The notes beneath the pieces were generated by a model. It was not told where the DNA came from. It saw only the letters and a list, made by a program, of their open reading frames with translations, and did not search any database. 64,000 bases of DNA from positions 1 to 64,000 of the forward strand of contig BAAHQB010000286.1 in assembly GCA_054601695.1 (NCBI GenBank), in the 5' to 3' direction. Shown here piece by piece: positions 1-31,277 of the stretch. This DNA comes from Amorphochlora amoebiformis (taxonomy: Eukaryota > Cercozoa > Chlorarachniophyceae). Every line of letters starts with the position of its first letter. Within the stretch, counting starts at the first letter, position 1. The position numbers were made by a program, and so were the translations under genes.

Positions 1-135
1 CTACCCTAACCCTAACCCTAACCCTAACCCTAACCCTAACCCTAACCCTACCCTAACCCTAACCCTAACCCTAACCCTAACCCTAACCCTAACCCTAACC
101 CTAACCCTAACCCTAACCCCTACCCTAACCCTACC
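1..135. repeat. Terminal telomere array (CCCTAA)n
   Basis: Nearly perfect CCCTAA tandem repeats begin at base 1, with a few CTACCC slips at the start and near 120. With the C-rich strand at the 5' end this is the orientation expected of a left chromosome end (TTAGGG on the 3' overhang strand). Confidence 0.95.
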
Positions 136-275
136 AAACCCAACCCAACCCAACCCAACCTAATGGATGGATGGATGGAATGGAATGGAATGGAATGGAA
201 TGGAATGGAATGGAATGGACGGATGGAATGGATGGATGGATGGATGGATGGATGGATGGATGGATGGATGGATGG

Positions 276-311
<36 letters not shown>

Positions 312-540
312 ATGGATGGATGATGATGGATATGAGATGAATGGACGGATGGAATGGATGGAATGGAATGGATGGAATGGAATGGATGGATGGATGGATG
401 GATGGATGGATGGATGGATGGATGGATGGATGGATGGATGGATGGATGGATGGATGGAATGGAATGGAATGGAATGGAATATCCGGACACCCTAATGAAT
501 GGAATGGAATGGAAATGGAATGGAATGGAATGGAATGGAA
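136..540. repeat. Subtelomeric TGGA/TGGAA satellite
   Basis: After a short CCCAA stretch (136-162) the sequence changes to (TGGA)n alternating with (TGGAA)n blocks, with single interruptions such as GGACGGA and TGATGATGGATATGAGATGA near 330. It sits between two telomeric arrays. It is open in several frames only because of its repeat structure. Confidence 0.9.
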
Positions 541-725
541 CCCTAACCCTAACCCTAACCCTAACCCTAACCCTAACCCTAACCCTAACCCTAACCCTAA
601 CCCTAACCCTAACCCTAACCCTAACCCTAACCCTAACCCTAACCCTAACCCTAACCCTAACCCCAACCCTAACCCTAACCCTAACCCTAACCCTAACCCT
701 AACCCTAACCCTAACCCTAACCCTA
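541..725. repeat. Second CCCTAA array
   Basis: About 30 nearly perfect CCCTAA units, one CCCCAA variant at 661, lying inside the TGGA block. The telomere tract is therefore interrupted by a satellite. Confidence 0.95.
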
Positions 726-1957
726 ACCCGACACCCTAACCCTAACCCGACACCCTAACCCTAACCCGACACCCTAACCCTAACCCGACACCCTAACCCG
801 ACACCCTAACCCGACACCCTAACCCTAACCCTAACCCTAACCCTAACCCTAACCCTAACCCGACACCCTAACCCTAACCCGACACCCTAACCCGACACCC
901 TAACCCGACACCCTAACCCGACACCCTAACCCTAACCCTAACCCGACACCCTAACCCTAACCCGACACCCTAACCCGACACCCTAACCCGACACCCTAAC
1001 CCGACACCCTAACCCTAACCCGACACCCTAACCCTACACCCTAACCCTAACCCTAACCCGACACCCTAACCCTAACCCTAACCCTAACCCTAACCCGACA
1101 CCCTAACCCTAACCCGACACCCTAACCCTACACCCTAACCCGACACCCTAACCCGACACCCTAACCCGACACCCTAACCCTAACCCGACACCCTAACCCG
1201 ACACCCTAACCCGATACCCTAACCCTAACCCGACACCCTAACCCTAACCCGACACCCTAACCCGACACCCTAACCCGACACCCTAACCCTAACCCGACAC
1301 CCTAACCCTAACCCGACACCCTACCCCTAACCCTAACCCTAACCCGACACCCTAACCCTAACCCGACACCCTAACCCGACACCCTAACCCGACACCCTAA
1401 CCCTAACCCTAACCCGACACCCTAACCCGACACCCTAACCCGACACCCTAACCCGACACCCTACCCCGACACCCTAACCCGACACCCTAACCCTAACCCT
1501 AACCCTAACCCTAACCCGACACCCTAACCCGACACCCTAACCCGACACCCTAACCCGACACCCTAACCCTAACCCGACACCCTAACCCTAACCCGACACC
1601 CTAACCCTAACCCGACACCCTAACCCTAACCCTACACCCTAACCCTAACCCTAACCCGACACCCTAACCCTAACCCGACACCCTAACCCTAACCCTAACC
1701 CGACACCCTAACCCGACACCCTAACCCGACACCCTAACCCGACACCCTAACCCTAACCCTAACCCGACACCCTAACCCTAACCCTAACCCGACACCCTAA
1801 CCCGACACCCTAACCCTAACCCGACACCCTAACCCGACACCCTAACCCGACACCCTAACCCTAACCCGACACCCTAACCCTAACCCTAACCCTAACCCTA
1901 ACCCTAACCCTAACCCTAACCCTAACCCTAACCCGACACCCTAACCCGACACCCTAA
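726..1957. repeat. Mixed CCCTAA / CCCGACA telomere-variant array
   Basis: Canonical CCCTAA hexamers are interspersed with CCCGACA heptamers, often as blocks of CCCTAACCCGACA. Rare CCCTACA and CCCGATA units occur. This is a telomere variant repeat zone. Confidence 0.95.
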
Positions 1958-2050
1958 CCCGACACCCGACACCCGACACCCGACACCCGACACCCGACAC
2001 CCGACACCCGACACCCGACACCCGACACCCGACACCCGACACCCGACACC
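1958..2050. repeat. Homogeneous CCCGACA heptamer array
   Basis: About 13 uninterrupted copies of the 7-bp unit CCCGACA (TGTCGGG on the other strand), without hexamers between them. Confidence 0.95.
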
Positions 2051-2213
2051 CTAACCCTAACCCGACACCCTAACCCGACACCCTAACCCGACACCCTAAC
2101 CCTAACCCTAACCCCGACACCCGACACCCGACACCCGACACCCGACACCCGCCACCCGACACCCGACACCCGACACCCGACATCCGACACCCGACACCCG
2201 ACACCTGACACCC
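2051..2213. repeat. Mixed block then second CCCGACA heptamer array
   Basis: 2051-2112 alternates CCCTAA and CCCGACA; 2113-2213 is a second CCCGACA run with single-base variants (CCCGCCA, CATCCGA, CCTGACA) that become commoner toward the junction with unique sequence at about 2214. Confidence 0.9.
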
Positions 2214-2226
2214 TTACCCCCTCTAC

Positions 2227-2673
2227 GTGTTCTGTCCACCATCTCCGATGCTACCTCATCGCGAACATCTTGAACTCAAGGAATCTACAATAGCGGGCAT
2301 TATCCGACGTCGTGTCATCCAATATCTCCCTGGTCGTAAGTTTACACCTCACATAACCCGTGCCACCAGAGCCATTTATAAAATCGCATACGGCGTCCCC
2401 AGGGACACGGTGAAAACAATCGTCAACTGGGCAACTGACGACGCCTTCGACAAACATTATCTCCGGATCACATACCCGCCTGTACACACAGCACATCTAT
2501 CCGACGCTCTATACCATGATTGGAGCATTGCTCGGGCACATTGCTCGGGCACACCAACTCTACAGGGAAAAATTTCTAAACGACATCATCACAATAAGGT
2601 AAAGCTGATCCGACGCAGAGCGATAATTATCGAAACGACACGTACTGCGAAGCAGGCAGTGGATCGCCGATAA
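2227..2673 (+). pseudogene. Truncated tyrosine recombinase, C-terminal catalytic half
   Basis: The open frame runs from just inside the CCCGACA array to a TAA at 2671; the first ATG is at 2248. Numbered from 2227, residues 42-45 read HITR, followed by GVPRD, then NWATDDAFDKHY with Trp68 and Tyr78. This is the H-x-x-R ... H/W ... Y layout of tyrosine recombinases; His to Trp is 26 residues, as in XerD, and Trp to Tyr is 10. Trp in place of the second His and the ending F-x-x-x-Y-L-R are typical of recombinases of eukaryotic mobile elements (DIRS/Crypton type). The first catalytic Arg, normally about 100 residues upstream, is absent because the frame is cut by telomeric repeats. No Met-initiated complete protein is possible, hence a 5'-truncated relic. 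The exact superfamily is inference. Confidence 0.6.
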
Positions 2674-2728
2674 TAGTAAGCGTAGCATAGTAATCAGCGA
2701 TAGCACGCTGATTACTATGCTACGCTTA

Positions 2729-2731
<3 letters not shown>
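2674..2731. other. Perfect 26-bp inverted repeat (hairpin), 6-nt loop
   Basis: Left arm 2674-2699 and right arm 2706-2731 are exact reverse complements around loop ATAGCA. The left arm begins on the base after the recombinase TAA. Possible roles: terminal or internal inverted repeat of the mobile element, or a recombinase site. An 11-bp piece (CTATGCTACGC) recurs near 14336. Confidence 0.85.
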
Positions 2732-2792
<61 letters not shown>

Positions 2793-2799
2793 CATATAC

Positions 2800-2853
<54 letters not shown>
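2732..2853. repeat. (TA)n microsatellite
   Basis: AT dinucleotide tract with a short TACATACATATACATATT interruption. Confidence 0.9.
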
Positions 2854-2858
<5 letters not shown>

Positions 2859-3160
2859 AGTGCAGAGATACAATGATACAGATAGCATCAGTAAACGCAG
2901 CTCGATGAGTAGATGTCTGTATAGTATTGAAACGTTATCGTAGCCCTAATATAACCCGCTCGAGATCGATGGAGATTCTCGAGATCGTTCGGAGATCGTT
3001 CGGAGATCGTATCATCCGGTAGCACCCGGTAGTACCCGGTGGTACCCGTTAGTACCCGGTGGTACCCGTTAGTATCCGGCAGTAACGGGCTTTCTTGGTA
3101 CCGTGACAAAGCGTGACGTCATGGCATATCGTGGTGACGTCACGGCATATCACACCTAAT
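2854..3160. repeat. Dispersed repeat segment, copy 1
   Basis: Non-microsatellite segment with GAGATCGTTCGGAGATCG repeats, then a run of CCGGTAGTACCCGG/TGGTACCCGT units, then a GACGTCA-type pair (GTGACGTCATGGCATAT / GTGACGTCACGGCATAT). The middle part matches the reverse complement of 14181-14340. It is flanked by (TA)n on both sides. No coding frame recognised. Confidence 0.7.
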
Positions 3161-3213
3161 GTATATATATATATATAATTATGTTATATATATATATAAA
3201 TAAATAATTAGGG

Positions 3214-3250
<37 letters not shown>

Positions 3251-3259
<9 letters not shown>

Positions 3260-3413
3260 ACCAAAACATATGGGAAGAGAGAGAGAGAGAGAGAGGAAGA
3301 GGGAGAGAGAGAGAGAGAGAGATAGGGGAGGGAGGGAGAGAGAGAGAGAGAGAGAGAAAAAGAAAGAGCGAAGAGAGAGAGAGAAAGAAAGAGAGAGAGA
3401 GAGAAGAAAGAGC

Positions 3414-3468
<55 letters not shown>

Positions 3469-3485
3469 AGAGAGAGAGAGAAGAA

Positions 3486-3576
<91 letters not shown>

Positions 3577-3625
3577 GAGAGAGAAAGGGAGATAGAGAAA
3601 GAGAATGAGAGAGAGATAGAGAGAG

Positions 3626-3629
<4 letters not shown>
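3251..3629. repeat. GA-rich polypurine tract
   Basis: About 380 bases almost entirely purine on the + strand: (GA)n with GAAAGA and AGCGAGAG variants, flanked by (TA)n at 3161-3250 and 3630-3822. Its Arg-Glu and Ser-Leu frames are repeat translation. Confidence 0.95.
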
Positions 3630-3707
<78 letters not shown>

Positions 3708-3708
3708 T

Positions 3709-3798
<90 letters not shown>

Positions 3799-3822
3799 AT
3801 ATGTATATATATATATATATAG

Positions 3823-4112
3823 GTTCTAAGGTTTGTGAGGATGATTATGTGGTAGGTGTAGTGTTAGCGATTGTACTGATAACGGTATCTGAGGATTGTG
3901 AGGAGGATTGTGGCGATAACGATATCTGAAGACTATCAAGATGATTATAGCGATGACGATATCTTGTGATTGTTAGATCATGTGTGAAGCAGAAAATCAG
4001 GGATAGCCGTAGCGATAGCGGTAGCGGTAGCGATAGTGGTAGCGATAGCGGTAGCGATAACGGTAGCGACAACGGTAGCGATAACGGTAGCGATAACGGT
4101 AGCGATAACGAC
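3823..4112. repeat. Degenerate GATAACG region and TAGCGG/TAGCGA hexamer array
   Basis: 3823-3998 holds weak repeats of GATAACGATATCTGAGGA type; 3999-4112 is a clear hexamer array alternating GGTAGC, GATAGC and GATAAC. No gene seen. Confidence 0.8.
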
Positions 4113-4311
4113 ACCCTGACACCCGACACCCGACACCCTAACCCGACACCCTAACCCTAAACCGACACCCTAACCCGACACTCTAACCGGACACCCTAAC
4201 CCGACACCCTAACCCGACACCCTAACCCTAACCCGACACCCTAACCCTAACCCGACACCCTAACCCGACACCCTAACCCTAACCCGACACCCTAACCGTA
4301 ACCCGACACCG
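4113..4311. repeat. Interstitial CCCTAA/CCCGACA block
   Basis: The telomere-proximal hexamer/heptamer mixture reappears here in the same orientation, with point variants (AACCGACA, CCGTAACC). Confidence 0.9.
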
Positions 4312-4568
4312 TAGAGATGTAACTCAAACCGTAACCGTAAATCTAACCATAGATGTAATCCTAACTGAAGCCGTAACCGTAAATGTAGCCTAGAACTAAC
4401 CGTTACTCAAACCGTTACTGTGCTAACCCTAGATATAACCGTTACTCAAACCGTTACCGTAAATCTAACCCTAGATGTAACCGTTACTCAAATCGGTACT
4501 GCAAATCTAACCTAGATGCAACCGTTGCTCAAACCGTTACCGTAAATCTTGTCCTAGATGTAACTAGT
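4312..4568. repeat. Minisatellite, about 42-50 bp unit
   Basis: Repeats of the type ACTCAAACCGTTACCGTAAATC then TAACCCTAGATGTAACCGTT, five to six diverged copies. Confidence 0.8.
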
Positions 4569-5468
<900 letters not shown>

Positions 5469-5509
5469 TTAAGTTTACTATAAGCACATGCAACCTAATA
5501 GGCTTCCTG

Positions 5510-5695
5510 AACGTTTTCTCCTGGCTCTAGAGCTTTTCTCCTAGCTTTAGAGCTTTTCTCTTAGCTCTAGAGCTTTTCTCCTAGCTCTAGACCTTTCTCC
5601 CTAGCCCTAGAGCTTTCTAACTCTAGAGCTTTCTCCTAGCTCTACAGCTTTTCTCCTAGCTCTAGAGCTTTTATCCTAGCTCTTGTATGCTTTCA
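5510..5695. repeat. 20-bp minisatellite AGAGCTTTTCTCCTAGCTCT
   Basis: About nine head-to-tail copies with small indels. Confidence 0.85.
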
Positions 5696-5753
5696 TAATA
5701 TACAATTGTGCGCAATAAGATTGGATATGCATGACCTAACTTGAAGGACATAT

Positions 5754-5888
5754 GCATGTACAATGATTCATCATTATGACAATTATATCATACGATACTA
5801 CGATTGTATAAAGAGCATGTACAATGATTCATCATTATGGCAATTATATCATACGAATGATACGATACTACAATTGTATAAAGAGCAT
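5754..5888. repeat. Direct duplication, about 60-70 bp
   Basis: Two adjacent copies beginning GCATGTACAATGATTCATCA and ending TTGTATAAAGA; the second carries a short CGAATGATA insertion. Confidence 0.85.
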
Positions 5889-5933
5889 GTCTAGATCATA
5901 GTACGCTCCAGATACGTCATACATATTGTGGTA

Positions 5934-6188
5934 TCATGATAATAGTACGGTCCAGATATGAGACCCCTGCCACTGCCCGCCAATACCTGCCAATCCCCGG
6001 AATCCCGGAGTATCCACAAGATCGGATGGCATGGTTGTTCGAGAATGGTGGGTGAATATGCGTGTTTTGATAGTGTGGGAAGAGCTTGCGTTTAATATAG
6101 CGAGTTGGAAATTGCACTGCTGGGCGTTCCGCAAGCGGGACAGGGACCCAGGCCGTCCCAGGGTCGATTGTATCCATTCGTGCACCAT
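5934..6188 (-). CDS. Possible small single-exon gene, unrecognised
   Basis: The only sizeable non-repetitive island between the telomere and gene A (about 5900-6600) contains an 84-codon frame from ATG at 6188 (context AACATGG) to a stop at 5934. It starts MVHEWIQSTLGRPG and is Ser/Thr/Arg-rich; I recognise no domain. Other frames here are open too: a 112-codon minus frame over 5917-6255, and plus-strand segments at about 5966-6053 and 6099-6260 with plausible splice edges. Strand is therefore uncertain. The region is GC-richer than its surroundings, which argues for some gene or gene relic. Confidence 0.25.
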   Translation of the reverse strand: MVHEWIQSTLGRPGSLSRLRNAQQCNFQLAILNASSSHTIKTRIFTHHSRTTMPSDLVDTPGFRGLAGIGGQWQGSHIWTVLLS

Positions 6189-6599
6189 GTTGTTTTGACT
6201 TGTGGTGGAGATTCGCTACGTCACTGTGTCCGTCGCCGTGACATGCACGTGCCAAAGGTACGCGCTCCGGGCCTCCGGCCGATGTGGAGGTGCATCCTCG
6301 TCCATCCCCTTTTTCCGCAAGTCTAATTCCCAGACACTTGGCGGCTTCCCGACTTGACTATTTCACTTGACTCTTAACTGGCCTCGGCGTATGCTTTCAC
6401 TCACGAGGAAGACACAGCACGAACACGAGCTCAGACCAGGTTTCCTCAAGATGGGGGTTGTGCGAGCAGCGATCTTGTGGAACGTGGCGCTGGGATATCT
6501 CGTCTTGATGCAAAATCAAACGGATGAAAAACGTGGGGGTTTGCGAGTCGTTGGGTCGATTGGCAGAGGCTTATCAATCAGACGAAGTCGTAGGGGATG

Positions 6600-7117
6600 C
6601 GAAGGTACCTTACTTGTTTTTGGAAGGGTGATATCCTTCCGTTGTTTTTTGGAGGACGGGAGATATCTTTCCTTACTTTTGGAACTGGTGGTGATCTCTT
6701 TCCAGTGTTTTCGGGAGAAGTGGTGGTATCTTTCCATTGTTTTTGGGAGGAGTGGTGCGTTGTTTTTGGAAGGAGTGATGACATCTTTTTTTGGTTTTTT
6801 GTGAGTGCTCGTGATCGCTTTCCGTTGTTTTGGGACTGGTGGTGGGAGGAGTGGTGATCTCTTCCCGTTGTTTTCGGGTGGAGTGGTGATCTCTTTCCGT
6901 TGTTTTTGGGAGGAGTGGGTGATATCTTCCCGTTGTTTTCGGGAGGAGTGGTGATCTCTTCCGTTGTTTTCGGGAGGAGTGGTGATCTCTTCCCGTTGTT
7001 TTTGGGACGGGTGGTGATTCCTTTCTTTCCGTTGTTTTTGGAAGCAGTGGTGATCTCTTTTTGTTGTTTTGGGAGCGGTGGTGATCTCTTTCCAATGTTT
7101 TTGGGATTGATGGTGAT
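6600..7117. repeat. About 34-bp minisatellite upstream of gene A
   Basis: Roughly 15 variable copies built on GGTGATCTCTTTCCGTTGTT then TTTGGGAGGAGT. Both strands are open across it (a 214-codon minus frame) but composition and periodicity are those of a minisatellite. It ends about 100 bp before the gene A TATA-like site. Confidence 0.85.
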
Positions 7118-7213
7118 ATCTTCCGCCCTCGGTTCTCATATCAAGAATTTTTCTGCTCAAAACCCCCCTATTAACCTACCGTATTTGTATGAATACGTAA
7201 GTACATAGAAATG

Positions 7214-7221
7214 TATAAATA
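7214..7221 (+). promoter_or_regulatory. TATA-like element of gene A
   Basis: TATAAATA lies 40-47 bp upstream of the proposed gene A ATG (7261), in one of the few non-repetitive stretches of the region. Confidence 0.35.
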
Positions 7222-7260
7222 GGAGTGATTGGAGGGGGGCTTGCGTCCGATCCTGCAGTG

Positions 7261-25881
<18,621 letters not shown>

Positions 25882-25891
25882 GTTATATATG

Positions 25892-25934
<43 letters not shown>

Positions 25935-26057
25935 GTATGTGTATATATGTATATTTATATATGTATAATACATACATATAATATATATATATATATATGA
26001 TCGTATTCGATTAATTTATAGTCGTTTCATGTATAGAAATACGTTTCCATCTATTCG

Positions 26058-26089
<32 letters not shown>

Positions 26090-26305
26090 CATGCAATCTA
26101 TAGGTAGTGTATGTGCATATATACATAGGTGAGCCAGGTAAGTGTATGTGTGTATATGTATGTGTATGTAATACATAGGTGTATAATCAATAGGTGAACC
26201 ATTAGATATAAAGATAAACACCACTTCAGCAGCCGGTATACATATATACACATATATATATATATATATATGATTAATATATATCTACAGAGATATTAAA
26301 TATAA

Positions 26306-26390
<85 letters not shown>

Positions 26391-26395
26391 GTATG

Positions 26396-26478
<83 letters not shown>

Positions 26479-26528
26479 ATATATGTGTGTATATGTATAA
26501 ATATATATACATATATATTTATATATAA

Positions 26529-26570
<42 letters not shown>

Positions 26571-26659
26571 TAAATATATATGTATATATATGTATGTAAA
26601 TTCATATATATGATATATACAGGTATATATTTGTTGTGCATAATATAATATAGTTATTT

Positions 26660-26990
26660 GTTTTCTGTATAGATCTAGATAATACGAGATTGTTGTAAAC
26701 TCTTCTGTGCAGGCGTTTTGGGCATAGATACAGATAAGAGTGGATTGTGTTTATCTTGTGTAAGATGTAGATAAGACGAGATTGGTCTTGTTCTACACTT
26801 GTGTGCAGGCGACAAGTGGAAATACTGTTATGTGTATGTGCAAACTATCAACATGTGTATGTACCATATGTAGTAGGAAAGTATCAACATGCGTATGTAG
26901 CATATGTAGTAGGAAAGTATCAACATGCGTATGTAGCATATGTATATCATATCTAGATAAGAGGCGATTGCTGTTCTACATCTGCAGGCG
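26660..26990. repeat. Repeated acceptor-like unit and 36-bp array
   Basis: Three diverged units of roughly 100-170 bp each carry TAGATAA..CGAGATTG..TTCTACA and end in GTGCAGGCG or CTGCAGGCG. Inside the last unit lie three 36-bp copies of GTATCAACATGCGTATGTAG. The last GCAG abuts the 3' part of gene B exon 1. Confidence 0.75.
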
Positions 26991-27086
26991 GGACAAATGC
27001 AAATACAAGTATGTTTTTGCATAACATAACAACAAATCTATCAAAGACACAAACAACAACAACAACTATACAACGTTTACGTCTAT

Positions 27087-27156
<70 letters not shown>

Positions 27157-27183
27157 CACATATATATATATATATATATATAT

Positions 27184-27220
<37 letters not shown>

Positions 27221-28516
27221 GTATGACTGCGTGTGTGGGTTTATGTTTGTGTGTGTATGTTTATGTTTGTGCGTGTGTGCGTTGATGTTTGTGTGTGTGT
27301 GTGTGTATTTTTATGTGTACCTGCATGTGCATACTCATTTGTTCGTATGCATTGGTGATTTATTTCCACTCTATTCAGCCACACATACATATAGACAACC
27401 ATAGGGTATGGCACACATACATACAGACAAGCATGTTGGTAGAACATAGGGTATGCCTCACATGCATATAGACAACCATGTGGGTAGAACATAGGGTATG
27501 CTTGTTCATATATAGGTAGGTAGAACATAGTACATAGGGTAAGCTTGTTCATATGTACCAACTAGTAGGATGTTGGCTTGTTTGCACTCACGCAATATAT
27601 TCGATATTTGGGCTGTACATCTATGCTTTTCCCTGTAGGTAGTATACTCTTGCGTTGATATGTAGGTGGTTGATTAGGGTTTGGATATACTGTTGTGTTG
27701 ATGTGTAGGTAGTGTGTGTGAGAGAGAGAGAGAAAGAAAAGAGAGAGATTGTTAATATGTGTTGATGTGTAGGTAGTATGTGAGAGAGAGGGAGAGAGAG
27801 AAGAAGAGAGAGAGATTGTTAATAAGTGTGTGCCTCCAATAGGTAGGTACATTGAGCGAAGGTAGAAATGCAATCTAGCCATAGGGATAGCGTTTGTTCA
27901 TATAGGGAGGGGAGGGGTTAGGGTTAGGGTTAGGGTTAGTATGTGAGAGAGAGAGAGAGAAAGAAGAGAGAGAGATTGCTAATAAGTGTGTGCCTCCAAT
28001 AGGTAGGTACATTATGCGAAGGTAGAAATGCAGTCTTGCCATAGGGATAGCGTTTGTTCATGTAGGGAGGGGGGATTACATGCGACTTTGCTAAGTACAA
28101 GTGATACAGGTTTGGGTATTATTTGCTGATGCAGGTGGGGTAGTATTTGTTGATACAGGTTTGGGTAGTATTTGCTCATACAGGTTTGGGTAGTATTTGT
28201 TGATACAGGTTTCGGTAGTATTTGTTGATATAGGGACTGCATAAGATACACCTACAGCTAGTGTTTGTTGACAACCGCACTAGGTACTAATGCGACGTAG
28301 CTAAGCTATTGTACTAACGAGGTATTTGTTGATATATATATATATAGGTAGTAGGTAATAATTCGATGTAGGATGTAGGAATTGGAGTAGCATGTTTGTT
28401 GATATAGGTAGTGTTTGTGTTGCTTTTCCATACAGGTACTACTTGGATATCAACGAGCTTGAGGGGGGCTATCAATGGAGAAAACTCACACACTACTATT
28501 CGGTCAAATATCTACA

Positions 28517-28555
<39 letters not shown>

Positions 28556-28595
28556 CATATATATATATGTGTGTGTGTGTGTATGTGTAGATAAA

Positions 28596-28661
<66 letters not shown>

Positions 28662-28675
28662 ATTTATTATTATAC

Positions 28676-28744
<69 letters not shown>

Positions 28745-28866
28745 TATAATATGAATTTACAATGTGTGTGTAAGTGGGTCTGTGTGTGTGTATGTATTCT
28801 GAGTATACATTGATAGGACCCAAGGCGATATGAAGCTAGTATTTCTATCGACTCTGAGGCAGGTTA

Positions 28867-28915
<49 letters not shown>

Positions 28916-29271
28916 ATGTATGTATATATACATATATTATATATATATATATATATATATTATGTGTGTATAAATAATATGTATGTGTGTGTGTGTGTGT
29001 GTTTGTGTGTTTGTGTGTTTTTAATAATACGTGTTCTCGAAGCACAAAGACTCGGTAATGTTTTATGCTTCATTCACACACATACATACATACATACATA
29101 CTCTCTAACTCGAAGCATAAGACTCGGTAATGTTTTATGCTTCATTCACATACATACATACGTACATACTCTCTAACTCAAACTCAAACTTATGCATTCA
29201 ATTATGTATATATAAATATATATATAATAAATATATATATATATATATATGATATATATATGTATACATGC

Positions 29272-29345
<74 letters not shown>

Positions 29346-29378
29346 GTACATATCATGTATATATATATATATGTATGT

Positions 29379-29409
<31 letters not shown>

Positions 29410-31049
29410 GGATATAAATACATATATTACATGCATAATATAGTGATAGATGTATAAATGTATAAATTTAACATATGTGTTAGGAGACAAGCTGTATGAT
29501 CTCAACTACTGGGTAACAAAACGCTCTGGCTTGGGGCTAATATTAGGATTGCCCTTAGAAGCATTACCCTGAGAAGGATTACCCTTAGAAGGATGGATTA
29601 CCCCTTGAAAAGAGTTCCTTAGAAGTATTCACCCTTTGAGGATTACCCGAAGGGCAAGCATGGACATTACCCTGAGCTTACGGGTCTAGGATTTGGGCCA
29701 TGAGGGCCGAACTCAGGGGTAGGAGGGATACCATTGGGATTACCGTCAGGCTTTCGGGAGGCTAGGATTAGGATCAGGATTAGGATTAGATTTAGGATTA
29801 GGATTAGGATTAGGATTAGGATTAGGATTATGAGGGCCAAACTTAGGGGCAGGAGGGATTGCATTGGGATTACCGTCAGGCTTAGGGGAGGCTAGGATTA
29901 GGATCACGATTATGATTAGGATTAGGATTAGGAGATTAGGATTAGGATTAGGATTAGGATTAGGATTAGAAAATTAGGAGATTAGGAGTAGGATTAGGAT
30001 TAGGATTATGAGGGCCAAACTTAGGGGTAGGAGGGATATAGCATTGGGATCAGCGTTAGGCTTAGGGGGGGCTAGGATTAGGATTAGGATTATGATTATG
30101 ATTATGAATTAGGGTTAGGACTTTAGGTAAGAATTGCATGTATGTATGCATAATATGCATATATGTATGTATTCTGTATACAGGTGTTATATAATTGAGT
30201 CTGTGTTTGTGTGCCCGAGAGTTTTGATGCGTATTATGAAATCAATTTGGTGTGTGTGCGTATGTGTGCGAGTGTGTAGGGTATGAGAGTTTGTATGTGT
30301 GCGTGTGTGTAGGGTATGAGTGTGTGCATGTGTGCGTGTGTATGTGTGTTGTGTATGAGAGTGTGCGTGTGTGTTGTGTACGAGTGTGTGTGTGTGTTGT
30401 GTATGAGTGTGTGTGTGTGTGTGCGTATGAGAAAGTGTGTGTGTGTGTGTACGAGTGTGTGTGTATGTGTGTGTGTCTGTTTTCATGTGCATTTCATTAT
30501 CATATCAACTTGAGAGCTTGTATTTTGATATGCATTATCATATCAACTTGAGAGCTTGTATTCTGAATATCATATCAACTTGAAGTTTGTATTCTGATAT
30601 GCATTATCATATCAACTTGAGAGTTTGTATTTTGATATGCATTATCATATCAACTTGAGAGTTTGTATTTTGATATGCATTATCATATCAACTTGAGAGC
30701 TTGTATTTTGATATGCATTATCATATCAACTTGAGAGCTCGTATTTTGATACGCATTATCACATCAACTTGAGCGTTTGTATTTTGATATGCATTATCAT
30801 ATCCACTTGAGAGCTTGTATTCTGATATGCATTATCATATCAGCTTGAGCGTTTGTATTTTGATGTGCATTATCATATCAACCTGAGAGTTTGTATTTTG
30901 ATATGCATTATCATATCAACTTGAGAGCTTGTATTTTGATATGCATTATCATATCAACTTGAGAGCTTGTATTTTGATACGCATTATCATATCAACTTGA
31001 GAGTTTGTATGCGCATGTGTGTGCATGTCTGTTCTGTATATCATCTTGA

Positions 31050-31113
<64 letters not shown>

Positions 31114-31226
31114 ATAAAAATAAAGCATACATATACATACAAATATATAATATATATACATATATATCTATATATATATATATATAGAATATATATATAT
31201 ATATATATACATACATAATTATGCAG

Positions 31227-31277
<51 letters not shown>

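Noticed and set aside
6516-7160. 214-codon minus frame rich in Lys/Gln/Thr
   Set aside because: A roughly 34-bp minisatellite open in several frames; no non-repeat flank with coding character.
30485-31010. 37-bp repeats resembling a CRISPR array
   Set aside because: Units are contiguous without spacers and the context is eukaryotic; it is a minisatellite.
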